A DNA stretch of 13,054 nt from JBBRHF01 sp038223055 (GCA_038223055.1 JBBRHF010000128.1:1-13054), one strand, 5' to 3'; counted from the first letter of the stretch, positions 7,521 through 13,054 are shown. Notes: a model not told the origin generated them from the sequence alone. Program-made: numbers and translations.

Positions 7521-7535
7521 AGATCGGAAGAGCGG
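7521..7535 (+). other. 15-base match to an Illumina adapter end
   Basis: AGATCGGAAGAGCGG at 7521-7535 equals, from memory, the first 15 bases of the reverse complement of Illumina's paired-end primer 2.0. It lies between amiS and fmdA. The neighbouring sequence is naturally rich in GGA and GCGGA, so coincidence is possible, but an assembly join carrying adapter is an alternative. Confidence 0.45.
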
Positions 7536-7558
7536 AGCGACTCGTCGGCGGTACTGAC

Positions 7559-8227
7559 TCAGCGGGGCGCGGGGGCGCCGACCGAACCGCTGGTCGCCGG
7601 CTCGCCCTGCGCCTGGGCCGGGATGACCGGCACGGTCGCGCTGCGAAGCCGCGGGTACAGCGCGCCGTAGACGACGAGGCCGAACACGGCGAGGACGATG
7701 GCGAGGGTGTTCTGGTTGCCGGCGTAGTGACCGGTCAGCAGGATGAAGGCCGGGATGGCCGCGGTCGCGATCCCTTGGAGGGCCGCGATGGCTCCGGTGT
7801 ACCTCGCGAGCCCGCCCTGGTTGCGCCCGAGCACGAGGAAGAACAGCGCCCACAGGAACGCCCAGTGCAGCCAGATGACCCCGAAGGCGTTGTCGTCGAA
7901 CCGACCGAAGAAGTTCAGGCCGGAGAACACCAGCGCGCAGGCGGCGACGAACGCCGAGAAGTAGCCCAGACCGGTGCCGTCCAGCCCGGCCAGCAGGTTG
8001 ATGCCGACATAGAGGTAGGTGAAACCGAACAGGTAGAGCCCGGAGGCGGCCAGGATGGTGTTCTGGTCGCCGTTCGCGGTGAAGATGATGTACGTCGGGG
8101 TGACAACTTGGAGGGCGCCGACGAACAAGTTCATTGGTGCTGCCGCCTTCGCGTCAACCCAACCAAGCAGCATGCAGCCGTTGAGGAACAGGACGGCCCC
8201 GACATAGAGAAGCCCGACATTTCCCAT
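7559..8227 (-). CDS. amiS: AmiS/UreI family amide channel
   Basis: 222-residue inner-membrane protein with six to seven hydrophobic segments (about residues 4-22, 31-50, 57-79, 87-107, 115-134, 143-166, 172-191) and a short hydrophilic C-terminal tail. It belongs to the AmiS/UreI family, which conducts urea or short-chain amides across the membrane. Recognisable family features are LLYVGAVLFLNG at the N-terminus, APMNLFVGALQ, and LHWAFLWALFF in the fifth segment. It should supply formamide or acetamide to the formamidase encoded next. The start at ATG 8227 is the natural one for the family; the nearby ribosome binding site is weak (AGAAAG about 14 bases upstream). A strong hairpin lies between it and fmdB, so its expression may be attenuated relative to the regulator-like gene. 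Slightly longer than H. pylori UreI (195). Confidence 0.95.
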   Translation of the reverse strand: MGNVGLLYVGAVLFLNGCMLLGWVDAKAAAPMNLFVGALQVVTPTYIIFTANGDQNTILAASGLYLFGFTYLYVGINLLAGLDGTGLGYFSAFVAACALVFSGLNFFGRFDDNAFGVIWLHWAFLWALFFLVLGRNQGGLARYTGAIAALQGIATAAIPAFILLTGHYAGNQNTLAIVLAVFGLVVYGALYPRLRSATVPVIPAQAQGEPATSGSVGAPAPR

Positions 8228-8332
8228 GTGAGATCACGCTTTCTAGGACCCCGTCGATGGACGTTTGGGAGGATGGATGGACGCTGCGTGAGTCGATCTG
8301 ACCGGTGTGATGCGACCTACGCGGTGGTGTCT

Positions 8333-8355
8333 GTAGCCCCGCCAAGCGGGGCTAC
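8333..8355 (-). terminator. Strong hairpin at the fmdB stop codon
   Basis: Perfect 10-bp stem GTAGCCCCGC/GCGGGGCTAC with a 3-base loop. The stem contains the fmdB stop codon (TAG, complement of 8352-8354). No T-run follows on the minus strand, so it may be a partial terminator, an attenuator, or an RNA end-stabilising structure between fmdB and amiS-fmdA. Confidence 0.6.
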
Positions 8356-8654
8356 GGCCGTGGCAGTCGTTGCAACGCTGGGTTCATCGAACGAGATAGG
8401 CGAGCCGAGTGACCCGGATGGCCCGACGTCCGGGACGGAATGGACGTCACAACTTCGGGCGCGTCGCGGCTTTGCTCGTTGCGCTGGATCGCCCGGGCAA
8501 GAGATTGAGGGGTGCTGGCGAGCATCGGCGCGCAGAACACGCGGATCGCCTCACTGCCGCACGTCGGGCAGCGCGATGTGTCCTCGGCGGTCCCGATAGG
8601 ACGGCGAAGGTCGAAGGAACCGTGCTCCCGACACCGGTAGGGGTAGGTCGCCAC
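8352..8654 (-). CDS. fmdB: FmdB family zinc-ribbon protein
   Basis: 100-residue protein of the FmdB zinc-ribbon family, proposed regulator of formamidase expression in Methylophilus and found with fmdA in many bacteria. The N-terminal zinc site is C8-x2-H11 followed by C29-x2-C32 (YPYRCREHG and RCPTCG), a C-H-C-C form instead of four cysteines. The rest is a less ordered tail with APMLASTPQSL and QRNEQSRDAPEVV. Start at GTG 8654 is fixed by AAAGGAG five bases upstream; the frame is open for 60 further codons but those lie in the promoter region and carry no family features. First gene of the fmdB-amiS-fmdA unit, divergent from the fluoride channel genes. Direct DNA binding is not shown by sequence. 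Confidence 0.9.
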   Translation of the reverse strand: MATYPYRCREHGSFDLRRPIGTAEDTSRCPTCGSEAIRVFCAPMLASTPQSLARAIQRNEQSRDAPEVVTSIPSRTSGHPGHSARLSRSMNPALQRLPRP

Positions 8655-8708
8655 GAATTCTCCTTTTGTGCAGCGTGAGAAACGATGCAACGCACGTTTC
8701 GTGACGGC

Positions 8709-8737
8709 ACTGTGCTCTCCCCCGCCGCCCCCGTCAA
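8709..8737 (-). promoter_or_regulatory. Candidate promoter of fmdB-amiS-fmdA
   Basis: On the minus strand, TTGACG (8732-8737) is followed after exactly 17 bases by CACAGT (8709-8714). The -35 is close to consensus and the -10 is weak, as expected for an activated promoter. It would give a leader of about 48 bases before the GTG of fmdB. Confidence 0.4.
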
Positions 8738-8742
8738 GGGTT

Positions 8743-8776
8743 GTGTCAGGATGAGACACATCCGTCTCAGGTGTCA
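8743..8776. promoter_or_regulatory. Candidate operator: TGAGAC-N6-GTCTCA flanked by GTGTCA repeats
   Basis: Inverted repeat TGAGAC (8752-8757) and GTCTCA (8764-8769), with direct repeats GTGTCA at 8743-8748 and 8771-8776. It sits just upstream of the candidate fmdB -35 box, a position suited to an activator, and about 80 bases before the fluoride channel start. The binding protein is not known. Confidence 0.45.
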
Positions 8777-8846
8777 CACTCCCCTTCGTGCCCGACCCGC
8801 ACTCACGCCCCGCGGGTCGCCTCGACCCGGCCAAGGAGGCGCGAGC

Positions 8847-9266
8847 GTGGCAGCCCGACCCCCGTGGCAGCGCCCGGATGTGCTGCTCGCGGTCGCCGCG
8901 GGTGGGTCACTCGGCTCGCTCGCGAGGTACGCCGTGGGCCGACTCCTTCCCACGGCGGAGCACGGGTTCCCGTGGTCGACCCTCATCGTCAATGTCACCG
9001 GTGCCCTGCTCCTGGGCATCCTCGTAGTGCTGCTTGCCGAGCGGTTTCCCGCCGACCGCTACGCCCGGTCGTTCTTCGGGACCGGTTTCCTCGGTGCCTA
9101 CACGACCTTCTCGACCTACGTGGTCGAGACCATCCTGCTGACCAGGGACGGCTCCGCCGGACTGGCCACGGCCTATCTGCTCGGCAGCCTCGTCGCCGGC
9201 CTGCTGGCCTCCGTGCTGGGCGTCGTGGCCGGTCGCCGGATCAGCCTGCTGGGTCGGGGGACCTGA
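8847..9266 (+). CDS. crcB: Fluoride ion channel FluC/CrcB, first copy
   Basis: 139-residue four-helix membrane protein of the FluC (CrcB) family, which exports fluoride that has entered as HF. Conserved parts seen: GGSLGSLARYAVG in helix 1 (about residues 19-31), FPWSTLIVNVTGALLLG in helix 2 with the pore Asn, and GTGFLGAYTTFSTY in helix 3 with the phenylalanine-box and Na+-site region. The start at GTG 8847 has AAGGAGG seven bases upstream; earlier in-frame codons lead into the promoter region. Arg-rich N- and C-termini and Arg in the helix 2-3 loop suggest both ends face the cytosol. The second copy starts two bases after this stop, so the two are co-translated and probably pair. Confidence 0.95.
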   Translation: MAARPPWQRPDVLLAVAAGGSLGSLARYAVGRLLPTAEHGFPWSTLIVNVTGALLLGILVVLLAERFPADRYARSFFGTGFLGAYTTFSTYVVETILLTRDGSAGLATAYLLGSLVAGLLASVLGVVAGRRISLLGRGT

Positions 9267-9268
9267 TC

Positions 9269-9640
9269 GTGGTGCTGCTCGCCATCGCGCTCGCGGGTGC
9301 CATCGGTGCGCCGCTGCGGTTCGTCGTCGGCGGGATAGTCACCCGGCGACTGGGTCAGGCGTTCCCCTGGGGCACTCTGGCTTCGAACCTCAGCGGCTCG
9401 CTGCTGCTCGGCTTCCTCAGCGGCGTGGCGCTCTACCACGGGTTGCCGGAGGTGCCGAAGGCGTTTCTGGCCACCGGTTTCTGTGGCGCCTACACCACGT
9501 TCTCCACGTTCGGCTACGAGACCGTCGAGCTCTGGGAGAAGGACGCCGGGCTTCTCGCGCTCGCCAACGCGCTCGGCAGCGTGGCCGCCGGCTTGGCGGC
9601 CGCGATCGGAGGCCTTGCGCTGGCGGCCGTCCTGTTCTAG
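9269..9640 (+). CDS. crcB: Fluoride ion channel FluC/CrcB, second copy
   Basis: 123-residue FluC paralogue with four membrane helices. It shows GAIGAPLRFVVGG in helix 1, GTLASNLSGSLLLG in helix 2 (pore Asn retained) and ATGFCGAYTTFSTFGYE in helix 3 with the TTFSTF signature. Start at GTG 9269, with GGGGGA seven bases upstream and overlapping the end of the first copy; GTG 9272 is an alternative. Positive residues are concentrated in the helix 1-2 loop (R, RR) and absent from both termini, opposite to the first copy, which suggests an N-out orientation and an obligate antiparallel heterodimer, as known for some paired crcB genes. No terminator is evident before the next gene. Confidence 0.95.
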   Translation: MVLLAIALAGAIGAPLRFVVGGIVTRRLGQAFPWGTLASNLSGSLLLGFLSGVALYHGLPEVPKAFLATGFCGAYTTFSTFGYETVELWEKDAGLLALANALGSVAAGLAAAIGGLALAAVLF

Positions 9641-9700
9641 CCAGCAACCCCGTCTCTTTCTTCAGTCGGCCGATTCTCGTTCGGCGGCCCGATCCGGCAC

Positions 9701-9706
9701 TAGCAT
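9701..9706 (+). promoter_or_regulatory. Candidate -10 box for the MobA-MoaD gene
   Basis: TAGCAT (TANNNT pattern) ends seven bases before the GTG at 9714, the spacing expected for a leaderless actinobacterial transcript starting on the start codon. No clear -35 box was seen, so this is tentative. Confidence 0.3.
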
Positions 9707-9713
9707 CTCCGGA

Positions 9714-10613
9714 GTGGTGACGACAGTGGACGAGGGCGGCTTGGCTGGCGCGCTCGGCGTTGCCGGCACCGCCCGCGTCGCCGGCGTCGTCCTTGTCGGC
9801 GGCCGGTCCTCGCGGATGGGCTCACCCAAAGGCGACCTGGAGTGGCACGGGTCGACGCTGCTGCGGCGCACCACCGCTGTCGTGGGCCGCGCGGTCGACG
9901 GTCCCGTGCTCGTCGTACGGGCCGCAGGTCAGTCGCTGCCCTCACTCGCCCCCGGCGTCGAGGTCCATGACGACCCGCGCGAGGGTCGCGGTCCGTTGCA
10001 GGGCATCGCGGTCGGGCTGGCGGCGGCCGCCGACCATGCCGACATGGCGTTCGTGTGTTCCACCGACATGCCGTTCCTGCACGTGGCGTTCGTGCGCGCG
10101 GTGCTGCATGCGCTCGCACCCGACGTCGACGTCGCTCTCCCCGTGGCCCGCGGCTACCCCCAACCCCTGGCCGCGGCCTACCGCACGGCCCTGGCGCCCC
10201 TGGCGGAGGCACTGGTGGCGGCCGACCGGCTGCGCCCGGCCTTCCTGTTCGAGCAGTGCCGCGTCATCCGGCTCGACGACGCGACGCTGCGCACCGACCC
10301 CCTGCTGGCCGCGCTGGACCCCGACCTGGACTCGGTGGTCAACCTCAACGAGCCGGCCGACTACGAGGCGGCGCGTGCCGTGGCCGCGCCCGAGATCACC
10401 GTGCAGTGCTTCGGAGTCCTCGCCGCCCAGGGAGAACGCGGGCCGCGGTCGGTCCGCGCGGCCACTCTGGCCGAGGCGGCGGCCGCCGTGTCGCTGGCGC
10501 TGGACCAGCACGTGCTCGCCGCCCTCAACGGGGACCAGGTGACCCGCGACGGGCACCTGCCCCTGGTCGCCGGCGACACGGTCGCGTTCATCTCCGCCGA
10601 TGCGGGCGGCTGA
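9714..10613 (+). CDS. MobA-MoaD fusion: MPT nucleotidyltransferase plus sulfur carrier
   Basis: 299-residue two-domain protein for pterin cofactor synthesis. Residues about 22-220 form a MobA-like domain, which joins a nucleotide to molybdopterin: the GTP-loop motif LVGGRSSRMGSPK (27-39), EGRGPLQGI, the Mg-binding Asp118 in STDMPF, QPLAAAY and VVNLNEPADYEAA. Residues about 227-299 are a MoaD/ThiS-like ubiquitin fold: QCFGVLAAQG, AALNGD, LVAGDTVAF, ending exactly in the Gly-Gly that MoaD needs for adenylation and thiocarboxylation. The frame is uninterrupted, so this is a true fusion. Start is uncertain: GTG 9714 (leaderless), GTG 9717, or GTG 9726 with GGAG 11 bases upstream; none affects a motif. 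The AOR gene starts three bases after its stop, so it probably serves the enzymes encoded downstream. Confidence 0.88.
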   Translation: MVTTVDEGGLAGALGVAGTARVAGVVLVGGRSSRMGSPKGDLEWHGSTLLRRTTAVVGRAVDGPVLVVRAAGQSLPSLAPGVEVHDDPREGRGPLQGIAVGLAAAADHADMAFVCSTDMPFLHVAFVRAVLHALAPDVDVALPVARGYPQPLAAAYRTALAPLAEALVAADRLRPAFLFEQCRVIRLDDATLRTDPLLAALDPDLDSVVNLNEPADYEAARAVAAPEITVQCFGVLAAQGERGPRSVRAATLAEAAAAVSLALDQHVLAALNGDQVTRDGHLPLVAGDTVAFISADAGG

Positions 10614-10616
10614 GCG

Positions 10617-12407
10617 GTGCCCGGCGGCTACTTCGGTCGCGCGCTCGTCGTCGACCTCGACGACGGTTCGGCCGCCACGCTCGCGCTGCCCGACGAGGTG
10701 CTGCGGCGATATCTGGGCGGGTCGGGTCTCGGGACGTGGCTCATGCACCGGCTGGCACCCCCGGGAGTGGACGCTCTGGCCCCGGAGGCTCCGCTCGCGT
10801 TCGTGTTCTCGCCCCTGGTGGGCACGCCGCTCACGACCAGCGCGAAGTTCGCGGTCGTCGCCAAGTCACCTCTGACCGGCCTGCTCAACGACGCGCTGGC
10901 GTCCAGCCACTTCGCCATCGCCGGCAAGCTCACCGGGCACGACGCGATCGTCGTCCGCGGCCGCTGCGAACGGCCCTCGGCGCTGCTGGTCGACGGCGAC
11001 GGCGCCCGGCTCGTAGACGCCGCCCCCGAGTGGGGGCTCACCGCCGCCGAGGCCGAAGCCAGCCTGGGTGACCGGCTCGGGCGCGGCTGGCGGGTGGCCT
11101 CGATCGGCCCCGCCGGCGAGCGGCAGGTGCACTTCGCCACCGTGTCCCACGACGGCCGGCACGCCGGCCGGGGCGGGCTCGGCGCGGTGCTGGGCGCCAA
11201 GCTGCTCAAGGCCGTCGCGGTCAAGGCCGCCACCAGGGTCGCGAGCGCCGACCCGGCGGCCGTCCTGGCCGCGGCCAAAGACCTGCGGGCCCGCTCCTTC
11301 GGCCCGGCCACCGCCAAGTACCGCGAGCTCGGCACGCTGGCCAACCTGCTGGCCTTCAACGCCATCAACACCCTTCCCACCCGCAACTTCACCGGCGCCA
11401 CATTCGCGGAGGCGCCCGCGCTGGCGGCGGAGGACCTTGCCGAGGCGCGGTCGGTGGCCCGCAACAGCTGCGCCTCCTGCACGATCGGCTGCGAGCACAT
11501 CTACGCCGCCAAAGGTGGGCGCACGATGCGGGTTGAGTACGAGAACGTGTTCGCACTGGGTCCGATGTGCGGAGTCTCCGACCCCGATGACGTCCTGCTC
11601 GCGAGCAGCCGGTGCGACGACCTCGGGCTGGACACCATCTCCACCGGCGGCACCATCGCGTGGGCGATGGAGTGCGCCGAGCGCGGCCTCATCGACGCCC
11701 CGTGGCTGCGCTTCGGTGACGGCGCCGCGCTGCTGCGCGCCATCGGGGAGATCGGCTCCGGCGAGGGGCTGGGGCCGCTGCTGGCCCTGGGGTCCCGGCG
11801 GGCCGCGCAGCAGGTCGGCGGCGGGTCGGAGCGGTTCGCACCGCACGTGAAGGGCCTCGAGCTGCCCGGCTACGAGCCCCGCACCCTCCAAACGATGGCC
11901 CTCGGCCTGGCGGTCAACGCGCGCGGCGCGGACCACAACCGGTCCGGCGCCTACGAGGCCGACCTGTCCGGGGAGGTGGACCGGCTCGAGGGCGGCGCCG
12001 CGCACGTACACGCCGCCGTCGAGACCGAGGACCGAGCCGCGATCATGGACTCGATGATCCTGTGCAAGTTTCTCCGCGGGGTGTTCACCGAGCCGTTCGA
12101 GGAGTGGGCGCGGCTGCTGTCCTCGGTGACCGGGTGGGATGTCGACGGCGCCGAGCTGCGGGCAACGGCGCGGCGCATTGTGCTGGCCAAGCGGATGTTC
12201 AACCTGCGCGAGGGCTGGTTGCCCGCGGACGACTGGCTGCCCGCCCGGCTGCTCGAGGAAACCCTGCAGATCGGGTCAGGCAGGGTCGCCGAGCTCACGC
12301 CGGCGCGGCTCCGCGGCATGATCGAGGGCTACTACACCGCCCGCGGCCTGGACGGCTCCGGGCGCCCTACCGCGGCAGCCCTGGCTGGACTGGCCCTTGA
12401 TATGTGA
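10617..12407 (+). CDS. Aldehyde:ferredoxin oxidoreductase family enzyme (AOR)
   Basis: 596-residue cytosolic enzyme of the AOR family, which uses a tungsten (or molybdenum) bis-pterin and one [4Fe-4S] cluster to interconvert aldehydes and carboxylic acids. Visible: AOR N-domain with YFGRALVVDL, GGSGLGTW, SPLTGLLNDALASSHFA and GRGGLGAVLGAKLLKA (184-199); cluster cysteines C285, C288 and C292 (CASCTIGC) and C483, in nearly the same places as C288/291/295/494 of the P. furiosus enzyme; the pterin motif DDLGLD (334-339); and DSMILC (478-483) where the second pterin motif DxxGLC is expected, with Ile for Gly. LPGYEPR is conserved. Start at GTG 10617, three bases after the MobA-MoaD stop; an N-terminus this short is normal for the family. 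Substrate unknown; whether W or Mo is used cannot be read from sequence. Confidence 0.95.
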   Translation: MPGGYFGRALVVDLDDGSAATLALPDEVLRRYLGGSGLGTWLMHRLAPPGVDALAPEAPLAFVFSPLVGTPLTTSAKFAVVAKSPLTGLLNDALASSHFAIAGKLTGHDAIVVRGRCERPSALLVDGDGARLVDAAPEWGLTAAEAEASLGDRLGRGWRVASIGPAGERQVHFATVSHDGRHAGRGGLGAVLGAKLLKAVAVKAATRVASADPAAVLAAAKDLRARSFGPATAKYRELGTLANLLAFNAINTLPTRNFTGATFAEAPALAAEDLAEARSVARNSCASCTIGCEHIYAAKGGRTMRVEYENVFALGPMCGVSDPDDVLLASSRCDDLGLDTISTGGTIAWAMECAERGLIDAPWLRFGDGAALLRAIGEIGSGEGLGPLLALGSRRAAQQVGGGSERFAPHVKGLELPGYEPRTLQTMALGLAVNARGADHNRSGAYEADLSGEVDRLEGGAAHVHAAVETEDRAAIMDSMILCKFLRGVFTEPFEEWARLLSSVTGWDVDGAELRATARRIVLAKRMFNLREGWLPADDWLPARLLEETLQIGSGRVAELTPARLRGMIEGYYTARGLDGSGRPTAAALAGLALDM

Positions 12408-12413
12408 GGCCCG

Positions 12414-13054
12414 GTGAGCGACATTTCTCCCATGATCACCGCGACGATCAACGGCCATACGATCACCGTCCCCGAGGGGACGACGATCTGGGCCGCCGCC
12501 CGCGACGCCGGCATCGAGATCCCCGTGCTGTGTCACGACGAGCGCTACGACCCCGTCGGGGTGTGCCGGCTGTGCGTCGTGGACGTCGGCGGGCGGGTGT
12601 TCGCCGCCGCCTGCATCCGCCCCTGCGAGCAGGGGATGGCCGTCACGACGGAAAGCCCCGAGCTCGAGCGCAGCCGGGCGGTGCTGACCGAACTGCTGGT
12701 CGCCGACCAGCCGCCGCGCGAGCGCGACCCGAAGCAGACGACGACCGCCGACAACCGCCTCATCTCCGTGGCGCAGCGCTGGGGCGTGCCCGAGGCCGGC
12801 GACCTTCCGGCCGGGTCGGGCCGCGGGACCGACCTGTCCAACCCGGTCATCTCGGTCGACCACGACAGCTGCATCCTGTGCGACCGGTGCGTGCGGGCCT
12901 GCGACGACATCCAGGGCAACGACGTCATCGGGCGCAGCGGCAAGGGCTACACCACGCGCATCGCCTTCGACCTCAACGACCCGATGGGCGAGTCCACGTG
13001 CGTCTCCTGCGGGGAGTGCGTGGCGGCCTGCCCGACCGGTGCGCTCGTGAACAA
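12414..13054 (+). CDS. Formate dehydrogenase alpha/NuoG-like iron-sulfur protein (3' partial)
   Basis: First 213 residues of a protein that continues past the window. An N-terminal ferredoxin-type [2Fe-2S] domain has ligands C40, C51, C54 and C67 (VLCHDERYD, VCRLCVVDV). Residues about 85-125 correspond to the His-Cys3 cluster segment of NuoG and formate dehydrogenase large subunits, but no His or Cys ligand is left (LLVADQPPRERDPKQTTT). Two [4Fe-4S] motifs follow: C153-x2-C156-x2-C159-x3-C163 and C196-x2-C199-x2-C202-x3-CP (C206). This layout precedes the bis-MGD catalytic domain in NAD-dependent formate dehydrogenases, which would lie beyond the end. Start at GTG 12414 (TGAGG four bases upstream); ATG 12432 is an alternative. 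Close coupling to AOR suggests it shares or accepts its electrons. A NuoG-like electron-transfer subunit without a catalytic site is the main alternative. Confidence 0.88.
   Translation, partial: MSDISPMITATINGHTITVPEGTTIWAAARDAGIEIPVLCHDERYDPVGVCRLCVVDVGGRVFAAACIRPCEQGMAVTTESPELERSRAVLTELLVADQPPRERDPKQTTTADNRLISVAQRWGVPEAGDLPAGSGRGTDLSNPVISVDHDSCILCDRCVRACDDIQGNDVIGRSGKGYTTRIAFDLNDPMGESTCVSCGECVAACPTGALVN

Noticed and set aside
6189..7670. 493-codon plus-strand frame opposite fmdA
   Set aside because: Covers the formamidase gene antisense and runs into amiS; composition is that of a shadow frame.
7413..7853. N-terminal extension of the fmdA frame
   Set aside because: It overlaps amiS, has no family similarity, and the ATG at 7412 has a good ribosome binding site and the normal family N-terminus.
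8655..8846. Fluoride riboswitch (crcB motif) ahead of the fluoride channel genes
   Set aside because: I looked for the conserved GGNGAUGG-like start and pseudoknot segments and did not find them; the conspicuous palindrome here looks like a protein-binding site.
8847..9640. Link between fluoride channels and hydrolysis of fluorinated amides
   Set aside because: Attractive because of the neighbouring amide channel and amidase, but no dehalogenase is present and FluC genes occur in many unrelated contexts.
9714..10613. MobA and MoaD as two genes joined by a sequencing error
   Set aside because: The frame is continuous, with no ribosome binding site or start codon context before the MoaD part and a natural linker, so a true fusion is more likely.
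10866..12011. 381-codon minus-strand frame opposite AOR
   Set aside because: Shadow; AOR on the plus strand has all cluster and pterin motifs.

Overview
The window is GC-rich chromosomal DNA from an actinobacterium. The evidence is third-position G/C preference, many GTG starts and one TTG start preceded by good Shine-Dalgarno sequences, and actinobacterial-type families: an ExaC-like aldehyde dehydrogenase paired with DUF779, a DivIVA-like coiled-coil protein, an FMN-type PNPOx protein and an FmdB/AmiS/FmdA amide cluster. The genus cannot be told from sequence reading alone. Both ends of the window cut through genes. No tRNA, rRNA, insertion sequence or CRISPR array was seen.

Layout. 1-1575 (+): the C-terminal three quarters of an aldehyde dehydrogenase followed by its usual DUF779 partner. 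1562-2746 (-): a four-helix membrane protein with a DUF6544-like C-terminal domain, overlapping the DUF779 gene tail to tail. 2865-3779 (+): an aldose 1-epimerase family protein. 3798-4829 (-): a coiled-coil protein and a small TagD-type nucleotidyltransferase. 5026-5975 (+): a PNPOx-like flavin protein and a Pro/Ala-rich protein of unknown function, followed by a short tandem repeat. 6159-8654 (-): a formamide-utilisation unit, fmdB-amiS-fmdA, with a candidate promoter and operator upstream and a strong hairpin at the end of fmdB. 8847-9640 (+): two adjacent fluoride channel genes. 9714-13054 (+): a tightly packed operon of a MobA-MoaD fusion, an aldehyde:ferredoxin oxidoreductase (AOR) and the start of a formate dehydrogenase/NuoG-like iron-sulfur protein that runs off the end.

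How the genes fit together. AmiS and FmdA should import short amides and hydrolyse formamide to formate and ammonia. The last gene looks like the large subunit of a formate dehydrogenase or a related enzyme, so formate made by FmdA could be oxidised by the product of the right-hand operon (inference). That operon joins cofactor synthesis (MobA plus MoaD in one polypeptide) to a tungsten- or molybdenum-pterin oxidoreductase and an iron-sulfur relay, which suggests an AOR that exchanges electrons with a formate or NAD(H) module. The left-hand aldehyde dehydrogenase and the AOR act on the same class of substrate, but nothing in the sequence shows that they are regulated together.

Most worth checking: the MobA-MoaD fusion in front of AOR; the AOR/FDH-like pairing in which the His-Cys3 [4Fe-4S] site is erased; the candidate operator upstream of fmdB; a perfect 13-bp inverted repeat between divergent genes; opposite predicted topology of the two fluoride channels; and a 15-base match to an Illumina adapter end between amiS and fmdA that may be an assembly artefact.
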